64,000 nucleotides of DNA from Reticulascus tulasneorum. Lineage: Eukaryota > Ascomycota > Sordariomycetes > Glomerellales > Reticulascaceae. Of this stretch, positions 22,471 through 34,283 are shown piece after piece. Location: contig LSAX01000001.1 of NCBI GenBank assembly GCA_001557505.1, positions 1,426,001-1,490,000 of the forward strand, read 5' to 3'. Both the position numbers and the translations under genes were made by a program. How positions within the stretch are numbered: the stretch's first letter is position 1; every line of letters begins with the position of its first letter. The notes below the pieces were generated by a model. The model saw nothing but the letters and a program-made list of their open reading frames with translations, did no database searches and had not been told where the DNA came from.

Positions 22471-22934
22471 ACCTAGACCTTTACCGTTTGTGGTACCTAC
22501 TTCGTAAGGTGGGTAATAAGTGAGAGAGTGGTACAGTAGTCCGTACCTCGAACCTACCTCGACTTGCTGCTTTCGGTCACCTCCCCCCTTCGACCCAAAA
22601 GCAGGTTCCCTACCTACCTTACCCTACCTTGCCTGCTACCTACCTTGCCTTCCAAAAAGCCCTCCCAATTTCTCTCCTTCTCCCCCTCCACCACACCTAT
22701 CCTTCGAAACGCATTTTGTAACACCCCAGAGAAGAGAGCTTCCAAAGCTCTACGCTTTCAGCCGGCCCATCGCAGCTCTGCCCGATTGTCAAATGCTCAG
22801 GTTTCGCCAGATCGAGTCGCAATCAATTGAGCGAGCGTCCTCTCCCCGAGCCACGATAACCATCTCCCACCTGCACTTATCGCCCTTCACCCCGCTCAGT
22901 ATCGATACCAGCGCTCGCGCATGGTGGGGTCAAG
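22471..22934 (+). promoter_or_regulatory. Pyrimidine-rich leader of the zinc-finger/RING-like gene
   Basis: CT-rich DNA with repeated CTACCT / TACCTTGCC words (about 22540-22640), then a C- and T-rich stretch up to the start codon at 22935. It probably contains the transcription start and 5' leader. A 156-codon frame runs through it (22520-22990) but is low-complexity Pro/Ser, continues out of frame past the real start, and is not called. Confidence 0.45.
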
Positions 22935-24633
22935 ATGCCACCCCGATCTTCCCTGACTTCGTCATTCTCAATCACCGACTCGAACAATGAAGTCGTCTGT
23001 CCCTTGCGAAATCAGGATGGCTCGAGCTGTAGGAAGAGGTGCATCGGCGTGAGTCTTCCCACGAAACCTTTCCCTCCAGACCTCCCCATTCGCCCCCTCC
23101 CCGTCCGGTGCAGCTTGCCTTCGCAGCACCGTGCAGGCCTCTTCGGCTCCCCGACAACCCAATCAATCAATCAATCAGCCAACCGAATGGACGGAACGAC
23201 GGCGTATAAAGCATTCTAACCATTGTGACGAACAATAGGAGAAGAGATACCGTTCCATGCAGGAACACATTCGAAGAGCGCATCCCGAACATTACATATC
23301 CAAGCTTCCTGCTACCGAGGAGAGCTTCTTACTCATGATCAGTACCCCACCGTCAGAACGCCCACATGTCCCGCCAAACTCGAACTCAGCTCCCCAGGGT
23401 TCGTCCCTTTCATTCAACGGCTTCCCCCCGATGATTGACCATTTTCAAGGCTATCCCCACGACCGACACGCCTATGACTCGAGCAATCCCGGAACTCCTC
23501 GAAATATGGACGATTATGGCGGTGGGTCGCTGTTGCCGGCCGCCAGTGCGGCAGCCGCCCTGGCCCAGCTCCATGGTCACAAGATAGAGCCCGATTGGGA
23601 TTCAGAAGGGGTAAGACCTTAAGCCCAGTTCGAAGCTATTTTGTAGCTTTCGTGTACTTCATTCCACACAAAATTGCTAAACTCCCGTTCCTCGCAGGAT
23701 TGGCATTCGGATAACGAAGGGCGCCGAATAGCTCGCTCTTCAATCGAGCTACCCCCGATTCATTTATCCAACAATGACATTACGAGTGACCCATTTCCGC
23801 CCATGAACTCTAGCAGACCACGAGATATACTGCCGTCTTTGCTGGCGAATTCACCTCCGGGGCGCTCGTCGACGCTACCCCCACTTCAGCGCAATCCGGG
23901 TCCCAATCGGCCCCGCAAGCAGTCGGTTTCGAAACGAGGAAAGGAAGCACATCACAAAAGGCAAAAGTCTCGCGGTTCTGCTGCCGACTGGCTCCGACGA
24001 ATCCAGAATGACGACCGCCTTAGACCAGGTACCAATGACCGCAAAGCTCTGTCAGCTGAACCTTCTGCAGATTACGGGAAGCGGTGGGAGGACCTCATCG
24101 ACGCCGCAGACCAAGCAGCCTCGGCTGCCGGAGACATAGACGAAGACAGAACTCCTGTAGGAACTTTCTTCCTCCCGTCCCGGTACCACTATTGACCAAA
24201 TTCATAGATGCCCCAGTCGCCCATATCCGTTCACAGGGCATCGTTGCCGCCCTTCCAGCAGCCACACTTCCACGTTGGAAATTATCAGGCTTCGCCTCTG
24301 CAGCAAGCCTTAACCCCGCCGTCATACAATCATGAGAACATTGATCCATTCCCTTCGGTTGAGAGCGGCGAAAGTGGGGAGAACTTTCACATCGAGTCCA
24401 GGGGCTTATCAGACTCATCCCCGAGCTACACTTCGCAAAACACGCAAATATATTGCGCCGCGTGCCAATCAGTCTCGTTGCTGAAGGACTCGTATGCCTG
24501 TACAGAGTGCATATGTGGGCTTTGTCAAGCCTGTGTCGATATATTGATGGCAGAGCAAGGCGCTCGAAGGAAGTGTCCCCGCTGCGCAACAATAGGGGGA
24601 CGCTTCAAGCCCTTCCAGCTCGATATCAGATAA
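22935..24633 (+). CDS. Zinc-finger protein with N-terminal CCHH and C-terminal RING-like module
   Basis: Exons 22935-23048, 23239-23610, 23698-24156 and 24208-24633 give 456 aa; all introns are phase 0 with GT-AG borders. Residues 22-53 form a zinc-finger-like unit (Cys22, Cys32, His48, His53, with an extra Cys36) split by intron 1 after KRCIG. The middle is disordered and Ser/Pro-rich, with a basic patch (SKRGKEAHHKRQKSRG) that could be a nuclear signal, followed by ADWLRRIQ. The last roughly 60 residues contain CAAC, CTECICGLCQAC and CPRC, a Cys-rich cross-brace resembling a RING or related treble-clef finger. A nuclear DNA-binding or ubiquitin-linked role is an inference. I do not recognise a named orthologue. 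Confidence 0.82.
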
Positions 24634-25420
24634 ACATGCACCCACCGGTGTAGACATTCTCATTTTCTTTCTTGCATGATCCAACTTGATCCAACAATAT
24701 CTATGTCCCGGGGGACCTTGCAACATTGATCACATCTCGGCGTCGGGGGCGGCATACACAGCATTTGGGGGTGGGGCAGGAGCAGCGACATTAATACCCG
24801 GCATTAGAGAAGATTTTCTACTGGCCGATTTCACTATTCCTTCTTTTGGCTTCTACCTTTATAGGGGGACATATTCGTGCCTACGGCAGACACTCTTACA
24901 CGATAGGAGTATTACTTTGAAATCCTTTTTGCAGTGTTTTTTAACAGGTCTTTAAAATAGGGTTCTTTTGGGATAAGGGGGGCTTGGGCTGATTTGAGCG
25001 CTTCGACCATTTGTCGTTTATGATACTAAAGCTTTTCTTGGATGTTCTGGGCTGGGATTGGGACTTCGCTATGTTCTTATTGGTATATAAATGCCTATGG
25101 TAAATGAGATATAGTGACCGTCATGAGACGGGCTTTCGTTAACTTTACTTGTGGACCAAGTCTGCTCACGTTTGTTAGACAGTTATATGATATATGATAT
25201 TACGCGGGACGGACTGCCTTGTGGTACTCGACGTCCAAAGCACGTCAAGAGTTTTCTGGTAGAGAATTATGCATTTCCCATGTCCAAGAAATGCCTAGGA
25301 AGGCTCACGGCCAAAGCAAGACTGGCTCGGCAAAAACTTCCTCAAGACCAATCTGGGTATCATAAAGCAATTACATCTTCTGCACAGAGAATTTCCAGTC
25401 TAGTTATCCCACCCCAAAAA
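24634..25420. other. Convergent spacer, zinc-finger/RING-like gene / TLS1
   Basis: 787 bp with both 3' untranslated regions. T- and A-rich stretches (about 24840-25110) are typical of 3' UTR and terminator DNA. No coding region seen. Confidence 0.5.
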
Positions 25421-26645
25421 CTACCGTTTTGCCCCCTCCTTATCTTTCTTGAGCAGCATATCCCGCATCGCCGCCCTCGCATTCCGACTCCCGCCCAGCT
25501 TAGGCCCCTTGAGCACCTCCTCCTCGGGCTTGCGCGCGCCGGGCCGATTCGTCGGCACCGGCACCGCCTTCTTCTTCTGCTGCCGCTGCGTCATGGCATC
25601 CAGGAATTCGCGGCGGAAGTCTTCGGCCAGGCGCTCGTCGGCGGCGCCGTCATCGTCCGAGGCTGTGGCTGGTGCTGGCGCCTCGGGAGGCTTCTCGTAG
25701 ACGTCGACTGGGATGGGTTAGTATGGTGGGGCAAGTCTGGGCGGAAGCAAAAGAGAGGGACACGTACGTCTGGTTTCGCGGAGAATTTCCTCGACCAGTT
25801 GGTCACGCTTGATATCATCGCTATTCCTCCTATTCCTCGACCGCCACGGCTTCCCGTCCCTGCCCAACCGCACCTTCTTCGGCCGCGCGCCGGTGTCCTC
25901 CTCCTCGACAGCTTCGCCTTCGAGCCTCCGTCTAGCCCTGTCCGTCTTGGCCACATTCTGATCGCGCACCTCGTCGCCCAGGTCGATCTCCATCAACTTG
26001 CCCTGCATGATGGGCGTGCCTTGGGGCGCCTTGCCCGACTTGGCCGAGGCGGAACCGGAAGAGAGGTGCTGCTGGGTTTGGGAAGCGGGGAGGGAAGGCG
26101 AGGATGCAGAATGGCGCTTAGCTAACTCGGATTCTATGTATTCCATCCTTGCTTGATCAGCAGCTGCTTTGCGGGGGCGACATAGGGGAAAGAAGAGAGA
26201 GGAAGACTCACATGTGCTTGTTCACCACTTCGCCGACGAGACCTGTCTGCGGCGCGAAGCGGTTTGTGATCCCGCCGACGTTCGCGGTTGGCGCCTCCTC
26301 CGAGACATCGCGGATCACTACGCTGCGCTCTTCGTTGCCTTCGGCGACGCCCTGCCCATCGGCCGCTGAGGAGTAGGCCTTGAACCCGACGCCCTTCAAT
26401 CTGGCTTTGCGCGTGTTGCGCAACCGCAAGACTTCCGCGACAGAGACCTGCTCGTCCACCTGGGTCCGCACCTCGTCTATGAAGGCGGAGATGTCTGTGG
26501 TTGAGGCCGCTTCTGGCGCTTCCGAATGCGTTGTCGGTTCCTCCGTCTCTTCGAGCCTCTGCCTGTAGGCTTTGCGCTTCTTGCCCGGTCGGAAGACGAC
26601 TTGGGGCTCGGTGCTTGTTGGTTGGTCTTCTGATGGCGTGGCCAT
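25421..26645 (-). CDS. Tls1 / Hep59 (C9orf78) family spliceosome-associated protein
   Basis: Exons 26645-26212, 26147-25768 and 25707-25421 give 366 aa. The Hep59 domain shows as VVFRPGKKRKAYRQR, ISAFIDEVRTQVDEQV, LRLRNTRKARLKGVGF, TNRFAPQTG, and VVNKHMMEYIESELAKR, the last completed exactly by the first splice (phase 2). Later come acidic and basic stretches and a Lys-rich end. In fission yeast Tls1 binds the U5 helicase Brr2 and affects splicing of telomere-protein transcripts; human C9orf78 is also spliceosomal. Intron 2 has an ideal TACTAAC branch point. The C-terminus is the part least conserved in the family. Divergent from the HET gene. Confidence 0.88.
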
Positions 26646-27407
26646 TCTGGTTTGTCGTGGGAATGGGAGACCTGATGTCTCGTCTCGACTACGACAAGGT
26701 CCGGGCTGGTCTATTATGTTGGTTATTGAAATTGTGCTCTGAATTCGATTCGGCCTGTATTCGCAGAACTGTGAAGCCAGAAGTGCTGTTGACTTAAGTC
26801 TTCCGATTAAAGGCGCCTTATCGCAAGCCGATATTTACCCGTCTTTATCGATGGCCTGGCTTTTCCTTGTAGGTGGAGAGTCTAAGTTACAGGGGAAACC
26901 CCGCCTCATCTACCGCCTTTGTTGGCTGGTATGGACTCACCGCGCCAATCAACCTTTTACTGCCAGATGGTGCATATGCATAGTCCGCTAGGAGGACGCT
27001 TCACTCACTAAGCTAGTTTGCATTGGCTGCTGCTTTCTTTTTTCTGGCCTTCTTGGTCGGGATTTGTGCGAATGAGGACAGTTGCGGCTGAGGTCTCGAC
27101 CGCTGTAGATCGCAGTTTACTACGATGTCGTGCGGCTGATCAATGGCCGACCCGATAACGTGCAGGCTTGGTGATGTTACGGGAGCATCCAAACTTCGAG
27201 CTACACATATATATCAAGCCCAGTGGACTTGCTTGCTTCTGGCACAATGTAGTAAGTGCCAACAAAACGTCCAAGAGTGATCATGTTATAGCAGCGAGCA
27301 TCCCCTTTCTCGAATTGGTCTTTTAGTGTGTGCAGTTGTCGGCGCATGTCTTTGTATAAAACGCGCTCCCGAGTCGGACTTGAACATCAAGCTCAGCAAG
27401 GGTGAGG
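26646..27407. promoter_or_regulatory. Divergent spacer, TLS1 / HET-domain gene
   Basis: 762 bp containing both promoters. A clear TATAAAA box lies near the HET start (separate entry). No frame worth calling. Confidence 0.5.
27355..27361 (+). promoter_or_regulatory. TATA box of the HET-domain gene
   Basis: TATAAAA, 47 nt before the chosen start codon at 27408, implying a very short leader. A strong TATA is typical of inducible rather than housekeeping fungal genes. Confidence 0.6.
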
Positions 27408-29692
27408 ATGAAGAAGCGCTGGATCAGCTCCAGCTTCAAGCCGTTTGCAAAGGCAATTTCCAAGGCGGGTAAAAGCTCGTCTAAAAGTCAGATTGCGACA
27501 GAACAGTACCAATACGGCGCCTTACCCTCGGCGAGGTCTATCCGGCTCGTTGAACTTGTGAACCCACCGTCGGGGAAACAGCTCTCCATCTCTCTGACGG
27601 TCCATAACCTCGACGAAGCTCCGCCGTTCGATGCACTGTCCTACACATGGGGTGATCCCCATAGCCCATATCTCGAGGCTCCACACGTTGTCAGACACGC
27701 ATCATACGAACAGGCTTCAAACGAAATCGCCTGCGACGGCCTTTCCATGCTGGTCCACGCGAACCTATATGATGCCTTGACCTTTCTGCGGAAGTCCGCG
27801 CCTGCGAGATTTGGAAAACCAAGGCAAGCTTATATCTGGATCGACGCCATCTGCATTGACCAGAGCAACATCGACGAGCGCTCCCAGCAAGTCCAACTGA
27901 TGGGCGACTTGTACAGGAGGGCGGCCAATGTCATTGCTTGGCTTGGGCCGGAGGACTCGACCACCACCCGGGCATTTGAAACCATGAAACGCTTGCAGTC
28001 AATAGCTGTTTCCAACCTACCACGTTCAATGGAGGACGTGAATAGTCTGCACGATCGGTACAGCCATATCACCGCTAGCGACTTCTACGATAGTGGTGTG
28101 CACGAGCGCAAATTTAGAATACAACCGATATCATTGGAAATGTGGGCCGCGTTTTCGCTCCTGGTGCACCGGCCCTATTTCCAGCGAGCCTGGATAGTCC
28201 AGGAAGTAACACTGGCGAAGTCGATCACCCTGGTCTGCGGTTCATGGCATCTCGATTGGGATGAATTCGCTAGGGTCATGTTCCTCCTTAGCTGCACTCC
28301 GTGGCATCAATCGGTGGGTCCGACGAACATGAGGACCTATTTCGTGAACGATAGTCGCTCCGTGTTCAGAAAGATCGGCGGGGACTCGCTTGTGAACTGC
28401 CTCGAACCCCTCGAGCTCGCAATGACAAGGACGTTGACGCAATCGACGGACTTCTACGAACTCGAGACATTGCTGGATCGCTTCCGCTTCTGCCAAGCGT
28501 CAAACCCTCGGGATAAGATATTCTCCCTCCTGAACATTGCACACCCGAGAAAGCCCCCTCTTAACAAGCACCGCGCTCTGCTCTCCGCTGACTATCGCCT
28601 TCCGGCCGAGCTAGTCTATATCAGGATCACAAAGGCCATCATCGATAGCAGAGGCGATCTGCTGCCCCTTGACTGGAAAGAAAGCGAAAGCTTCCGATCC
28701 ATGAAGAAACTCCCGTCGTGGGTGCCGGACTTCACCGTCATCCAGTCGCCGGTGCCCCTTAGTGCCCGGGCTACAGTTCCCAAGTGGGCAGCAAATGGGT
28801 CGCACGAGTGGAAACCAAGTCTGCTTGACTTCGACAGCCCACTTCTCACTGTTAGCGGTGTGAAAATGGGTGTTCTGGAAGCTGTATCTCTTGACCCCAC
28901 CATCAGCGTCGGCGCTGCGGAATATTGGCTCTCCGTGCTGGATCTGGCCGCTGGCGTGCCGGATGCGACTCTGGTCGTTGATGGGGCGTAAGTAGACCCT
29001 ACACATTTATTTTCTACTGGAGTAAAGGCTAAACGATATGCAGACACGACATGGAGATCCAGATTGGAGAGGAGCTGAGGCCGGCGGTGACACGCTTTGG
29101 GGTGCTCATGCGCACGCTTATCGCTGACTGCTTCGAGCGAGTGTCTCCTGCGTCCAACGAGGCGAAAACCCAGTTCATGGGCCTCCCGTTCCTTTCGGTA
29201 GCCTGGAGCGAGCCCCAGGAAGCAAAAGACGCGGTACTTAACGCATGGAATGGGCTAATTGGCAGGGAGATAGCCGGGACGCCGTTTGCCGGGAACGGTT
29301 TCGACGACGCCTTCAGCGCCATGAAAGAAGTGCATGTCAACATTATGGCTGAGGATGCGGCCAAGGGCCTGCCAGCGGAGCACACCATGAACCGTCTCTT
29401 GTTGAACCTTAATAACAATCAATATTGGAGCGAGATGGAGATGACCATGAGTTCCCGTAAGATGTTCCGCACAGAAAGCAACCCGGCGGGGCGGCTCGGG
29501 ACAGGTCCGAAGGATATCCGTCCTGGCGACGAAGTGTGGATCCTGGCGGGGGCGGCGACACCGAGGGTGTTGCGGAGCGAGAGCCACAAATCGGACAGGA
29601 AGAGGTACGTGGGAGAGGCATACGTAGACGGGTGGATGCACGGCGAGATAAACGGAATGAATGTGGAATTCGAGAAAGTCGTTCTGGTGTAG
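27408..29692 (+). CDS. HET-domain (heterokaryon incompatibility) protein
   Basis: Exons 27408-28987 and 29044-29692 give 742 aa; the 56-nt intron has a GTAAGT donor and keeps phase 2. The N-terminus is basic and Ser/Lys-rich. The HET domain follows: IRLVEL, PFDALSYTWGDP, then IWIDAICIDQ, ERSQQVQLMGDLYRRA and NVIAWLG, with RAWIVQEV further on. All three signature blocks are intact. HET proteins trigger programmed cell death when incompatible strains fuse; the domain is distantly TIR-like. The C-terminal half, which in this superfamily often sets specificity, has no recognisable WD or ankyrin repeats and ends with a domain including RPGDEVWILAGAATPRVLR, common at HET C-termini. No stop or frameshift, so it looks functional. 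No partner gene (e.g. a NACHT/NLR) is adjacent. Confidence 0.92.
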
Positions 29693-30128
29693 TAAACTAA
29701 ACGCCTGATTAGATCTGATCACGACCTCATCGCATTGAACAAGCACAGTTAAACCTCGATTTGTAACTATGATCTGTAGTAAGTTAGCTATGTCAAGACT
29801 GATAACTACAGCCCATGGCTCAAATACTAGTGTGTTTGGGTGGTGGTATTTATATTCACCTCTTACTCTGGCGGTGCCTGGCAAACGGGTACCAGGCACA
29901 TAGTAGGCTAAGAAGAGCACGGCCAATAGGAAAATATGCGAGACAGCTAACGGACAAGAGCTGGATGGTTTGACGGTCCGGCCGAAAACCGGTGCCGTAA
30001 TTAGACCCCCGACAACCCCTCCATGCCCCTCCATCCACAGTTGATTTAGAGCTCTTCCTCTGAGCCTCCATTCCCAGCCCTATCAGAAATTGACAACCGA
30101 AACAGCCTGCTTCACTCATCATATCACA
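29693..30128. other. Spacer, HET gene to acylphosphatase gene
   Basis: 436 bp with the HET 3' end and the promoter of the acylphosphatase gene (tandem orientation). No gene or clear TATA seen. An inverted pair, GGTACCAGGCA/TGCCTGGCA-like, sits near 29874-29899. Confidence 0.4.
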
Positions 30129-30677
30129 ATGACGAAGCGAGTAAGTTCTCCGCAGTCAATTCTACCTGGTTTAGCCCCTTACAGATCAAGGTCTACTTCG
30201 TCGCCCACGGCGGTCTCGTCCAAGGTACGCTCCAGCCAAGCAAGCACCAAGCTCTCGAACCTGTTCACTGACGTCACGTAGGAGTTGGATTCCGGTACGC
30301 AGATGCCACATTCCTCGCCCAGACATTCATCTCCCTCCTTCCTTCCAACGCCTCTCCCGCGCATGCAGTAACCGGAGTTTCCCCAGATATTTCGCCCAAA
30401 AACGAGCCGTCGAGTACAATCTGACGGGGTGGTGCCGCAACACGCCGAATAACAAGGTAAGGCGCACGGGTCCGTGGAGGCTAACACCGCAAACTGGGGG
30501 GCTGGCGTGCTGAGTGGGCAACTGCAGGTCGAAGGGGAGGCTCAGGGCGAGGACGAGGCGGTCAAAAAGTTCCTGAAGGATGTCGATGATGGACCTCGGC
30601 ACGCGAAGGTCGTCAAGCTGGATAAGGAGGAACGGGACGTCGTGGACGGGGAGACGGAATTTGAGATCCGTCGTTAG
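30129..30677 (+). CDS. Acylphosphatase
   Basis: Five exons, 30129-30140, 30185-30224, 30282-30294, 30387-30456 and 30528-30677, give 94 aa, the normal size of the family. The acylphosphatase signatures are spelled across splice junctions: VQGVGFRY (catalytic Arg at residue 22) and GWCRNTPNNKVEGEAQG (catalytic Asn at residue 40). The enzyme hydrolyses carboxyl-phosphate bonds such as acetyl phosphate and 1,3-bisphosphoglycerate in the cytosol. Exon 1 is 12 nt and exon 3 only 13 nt; together with 40 and 70 nt exons this is an extremely fragmented gene. All introns have GT-AG ends. The frame and the catalytic residues come out right only with this joining, which makes the model strong. Convergent with PRP16, 223 bp apart. 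Confidence 0.92.
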
Positions 30678-30900
30678 ATGGACGGAGAGCATAAAGGGTC
30701 GGTCGCCTTGAGGTCGATAAGGGATTGTGAATCAAAAGGCACACCATGTAATTGTATCTGTATGAGGAGCCTTACGGAGCAGCGGGGACCACGCAGCTGA
30801 AGAGTCGACTAAGCAGGATGATAAGATTCGCTCTTTGATATATCCTGTCTACAGATATTTATGTGAGCCAATATCCAAGATTTCAAAAGATATGAGGGCT

Positions 30901-33816
30901 TTAGAATCCTCGCCCAGGTCTTTTAATAACAGGTTTCCGCACAGCGCCATGCGTAACAATCTTCTTCCCACCAGCTACGACAACACCGCTCTTCTTCCTC
31001 GCCGACTTCTCAGCCTCCAGCTCCAATCGGAGTTCTTCCCGCTTCTTGTCCTCGGCCATCTTCGTCTCAATCTCCATCTTGCGATTGAACTCCGTCTCCG
31101 TGATCTTCTTCTCCCTCACCGAGTAGCCCTTCTCCTTGACGGAGTAGAACACGCCGCCCAGGTCAGCCAGCCAATGCGGATCCACCGCTGTGACGGTCGA
31201 GACGTAGACCTTGGACGTGAGGATGAGTTCGTGGTAGACGACGTAATCTGGCGGATGCCCGGCGTACAGGGCCGATGTGGGATGGAGCTGCACGCCGAGA
31301 TTCGTGCGCAGGTTGATGTATTCCCCTGAGCCCTTGTACTTCGCAGCTTGGTGATAGTATCCGGAGCAGATGCACTTTCTGATGATATCCCAGTCCATGC
31401 CGCAACTGATCATCTGCATCTTTTGCATTTTCATGATATCCAGCAACTGGTCCCGGATTTCCTTCGCGCGCCGAAGAGATTTCGGGTGGAGAAAATGCTT
31501 GATACACCATCCATCCGAGTGCCCGTTCGACCTCCACGCCGAGTATACTTGAAGATAAGTCAAATGATCCGACTCGGACACCCAGAACTTCTCACGCTGT
31601 GCATCCGCCTCGTCCTGCCTCTCTTTCGGCCTATAAAAGACGCTAGGCACCGAGAGCATGGAGACGATGGTGATCATTTCTTCGCTGCAGCCATATTCTT
31701 CAGCGGTGATCAGGAGTTTCGCAAGTGATGGATCCATAGGAAATGCGCTCATTTTGCGCCCCAGCTCCGTGAGTTCCCCAAGGTTGTCCAAGGCGCCTAA
31801 AGCCCAGAGGTCGAACATAGAGGTGGTGATAGTGTCTTGTGGTGGCGGATCCATAAAATCAAAATCAAGCAAATCTTTGACCCCCAAGGATTTCAGCATT
31901 AGCACTGTATTGCTCAGGTTGGTCCGCTGGATCTCCGGGATCGTTTGAATGTAGAGCTCTTCCTTGAAAGCCTTCTCAGTGAAAAGGCGGAAAGCTTTGC
32001 CCGGCCCTGTTCGGCCAGCGCGTCCAGACCGCTGCGAGGCGTTGGCTTGGGAAATTGGTGTAATCTGCAGCGTGTCCATGCCCATCTTGGGGTTGTAGAC
32101 TTTCATCTTTGAATACCCCGAGTCCACCACGTATTTGATGCCGTCGACCGTCAAACTGGTCTCGGCAATGTTGGTAGCAACAATGCATTTGCGAACGCCC
32201 GGGGCTGCCCGGTCGAAGATCTTGGCTTGCAAATCCGCAGGCATTTGACTGTAAATGGGCAAGATGCTCAGCTTTGGAGGATCATTCAGTGCATCGAGTC
32301 GCTTCTGGATCAGCTCGCAAGTGATTTCAATGTCCTCCTGACCAGTCATGAAGACAAGAATATCGCCTTGGTCCATAGAAACGTGGATAGCCAGTACTTG
32401 CTGGACGGCTTGGTCGACGTAGTCTTCGACCGGCGACCTGTGGAACATGACATCGACAGGAAATGTCCGGCCAGGGATGACAAACTCGGGAGCGCCGCCA
32501 TAAAAGTCGGAAAATCGTTTGGAGTTCATGGTCGCGGAAGTAACAATGAGCTTTAGATCTCGCCTTCGTTGTAAGATCTTCTTGAACAGTCCCATCAGGA
32601 TATCCGTATTCAATGCTCTCTCGTGTGCTTCGTCCATGATGACGCATGAGTACCTGTCGAGATCCGGTTCGTTGAGGGATTCTCGGAGTAGCACGCCGTC
32701 GGTCATGTACTTGATAACAGTCTCCTTGCTCGTGCAATCCTCGAATCGGATAGCATAGCCCACCGTGCTACCAAGCTTGACCTCCATTTCCTCTGCCACA
32801 CGTTTTGCTACACTCATTGCCGCGACTCGTCTCGGTTGGGTACAGCCAATCATGCCCGTGCCTCCATAGCCGTCTTCGTGAAGGAACTGCGTCAACTGGG
32901 TGGTCTTCCCTGATCCGGTCTCTCCAACCACAATTATGACTTGGTTCTCTCTAATGACACGAAGTAAATCCTCCCGCACTGCGAAGGCAGGCAAGTATTC
33001 CCGCTGTTCGCGCAGCGTCTTGTTCTGGCTGAAATTGCTGGCGCCGTCGTTCTTCTTCATATGGTCACTGAACTTGTTGCTCGCGCTTGTGTTCTTTTTG
33101 ACGTCTTCTTCTCCTGCTATGGGAAGCGCACTATCGCCATCTTCCTCTTTCACCCCCATGATATTTCCCAACGCGGTCCCGGCGATGTTGGTCGCTTCCT
33201 GTGCCTGCCTCTGCCTTTCTCGTTGTTGGCGGGCTTCCTTAACGACTTTGCTACCCTTCCGACTGAAGACGGCCATATCACTTTGGGCGTCTCGAACAGC
33301 GGGTACCGGGTCTAGTTGTTTGGTAAAGATAGTTCGCCCATCGAGAAACGGAGGCCGAAGATCATGCACCAGCAGATGTATTCGCGTTGCTTCTTCGTCG
33401 TCAAAGTCGTTGGCCATATCCCTTCGCTGCGCGACTCCAGATACCAGCATTCGGTTGGTTTCCCAGGCGTCATTTTCCCGCTGCCGTTGCTCCCTTCGCG
33501 CGTCGTACCGGCTCGTCATCTTCTCGTGCTTTGCAGCTTCCTGCCTCTGAGCCTCCCATACTGAGTAGTCGTACGATCCAAACGGGTTGTGTGTATCATC
33601 TCCAAAGGTGTGCCCGCCAAACTCGTCGCCGGCATACCAGTCCCGGTCGAGGGCTTTCGCATCCTCTTCTGTGGCCTCGGGAACATCTGCTCGCGTCGGC
33701 GTTGCTGCATAAGATGATTGGGCTTGTGGTGTTGACCGGCCAGAGTCCTGGAATCTGGCTCCATCCAACCTCCGGCGTTTTGGGGTGGAGGCCCCATAAT
33801 CGCGATCGTCACGCAT
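30901..33816 (-). CDS. PRP16: DEAH-box pre-mRNA splicing helicase Prp16
   Basis: A single 971-aa exon. I take the first ATG (33816); the open frame continues nine codons upstream without another ATG. An N-terminal region of about 280 residues (RS/charged) includes the Prp16-typical [10 protein letters not shown] block. Helicase motifs follow: [10 protein letters not shown] near 299, [48 protein letters not shown] and [15 protein letters not shown]. Winged-helix/ratchet and OB-fold regions close it ([28 protein letters not shown]). Prp16 remodels the spliceosome after the first catalytic step and proofreads branch-site choice. Having no intron while nearly every neighbour is spliced is notable. 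Divergent from PWP1. Confidence 0.94.
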   Translation of the reverse strand: MRDDRDYGASTPKRRRLDGARFQDSGRSTPQAQSSYAATPTRADVPEATEEDAKALDRDWYAGDEFGGHTFGDDTHNPFGSYDYSVWEAQRQEAAKHEKMTSRYDARREQRQRENDAWETNRMLVSGVAQRRDMANDFDDEEATRIHLLVHDLRPPFLDGRTIFTKQLDPVPAVRDAQSDMAVFSRKGSKVVKEARQQRERQRQAQEATNIAGTALGNIMGVKEEDGDSALPIAGEEDVKKNTSASNKFSDHMKKNDGASNFSQNKTLREQREYLPAFAVREDLLRVIRENQVIIVVGETGSGKTTQLTQFLHEDGYGGTGMIGCTQPRRVAAMSVAKRVAEEMEVKLGSTVGYAIRFEDCTSKETVIKYMTDGVLLRESLNEPDLDRYSCVIMDEAHERALNTDILMGLFKKILQRRRDLKLIVTSATMNSKRFSDFYGGAPEFVIPGRTFPVDVMFHRSPVEDYVDQAVQQVLAIHVSMDQGDILVFMTGQEDIEITCELIQKRLDALNDPPKLSILPIYSQMPADLQAKIFDRAAPGVRKCIVATNIAETSLTVDGIKYVVDSGYSKMKVYNPKMGMDTLQITPISQANASQRSGRAGRTGPGKAFRLFTEKAFKEELYIQTIPEIQRTNLSNTVLMLKSLGVKDLLDFDFMDPPPQDTITTSMFDLWALGALDNLGELTELGRKMSAFPMDPSLAKLLITAEEYGCSEEMITIVSMLSVPSVFYRPKERQDEADAQREKFWVSESDHLTYLQVYSAWRSNGHSDGWCIKHFLHPKSLRRAKEIRDQLLDIMKMQKMQMISCGMDWDIIRKCICSGYYHQAAKYKGSGEYINLRTNLGVQLHPTSALYAGHPPDYVVYHELILTSKVYVSTVTAVDPHWLADLGGVFYSVKEKGYSVREKKITETEFNRKMEIETKMAEDKKREELRLELEAEKSARKKSGVVVAGGKKIVTHGAVRKPVIKRPGRGF

Positions 33817-33933
33817 CTTTGTAGCTGTTGGACGTCTGTCCAACTCTTAGGAAGACGAACTTGAGGCGAAAGGATGGCTGGCTGGATAGAGAAAATTAAA
33901 AGTGGTAAAGCCATCCGAGCATTAGCCGAAGAT

Positions 33934-33953
33934 CTTATCAATGATAAGATAAG
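33934..33953. promoter_or_regulatory. GATA element cluster 1
   Basis: CTTATCA followed by GATAAGATAAG: three GATA cores, one inverted, within 20 bp. It lies about 120 bp upstream of the PRP16 start. Binding is inferred from the sequence only. Confidence 0.5.
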
Positions 33954-34151
33954 AAAGCCTGCACATGCTTTCAACATGCAGCTTAACTGTATAATTCAGT
34001 AGGAACTCGGTCAGAAAGAAGAATACATGATTATCTATTTGAGTAGATACTTCTATAATGGTACCCTGACTGTGTTTTGTACGAATCATGAACACTTGGA
34101 ACGGTTTCGTAGCGGGAAAGATATCCTCAAACTGTTGCTTCTGCTATCGAC

Positions 34152-34161
34152 GATAAGATAA
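34152..34161. promoter_or_regulatory. GATA element cluster 2
   Basis: GATAAGATAA, an exact ten-base repeat of cluster 1, about 120 bp upstream of the PWP1 start. Each gene therefore has one copy at a similar distance from its start codon. Confidence 0.5.
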
Positions 34162-34283
34162 ACCCCACCACTCAATTTTTTTTTCAGGCTTGAAGACCAC
34201 AATTTCGCGACCCTTCTTCGCACTCGAAATCTCAGTCGCAAGAGCAAACCGCAAAGTCCAGTCGAGTCTGTGTTGCGTCAATC

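Larger units (their letters stand above)
33817..34283. promoter_or_regulatory. Divergent promoter, PRP16 / PWP1
   Basis: 467 bp between divergent start codons of two RNA-processing genes. It carries the word GATAAGATAA twice, at 33943-33952 and 34152-34161, plus a reverse CTTATCA at 33934. These match the HGATAR site of fungal GATA factors. There is a T9 run at 34180-34188 close to the PWP1 start. No coding sequence. Confidence 0.6.

Noticed and set aside
25151..26125. 324-codon plus-strand open frame
   Set aside because: Antisense to the well-supported Tls1/Hep59 gene; the Leu/Arg-rich product is a shadow.
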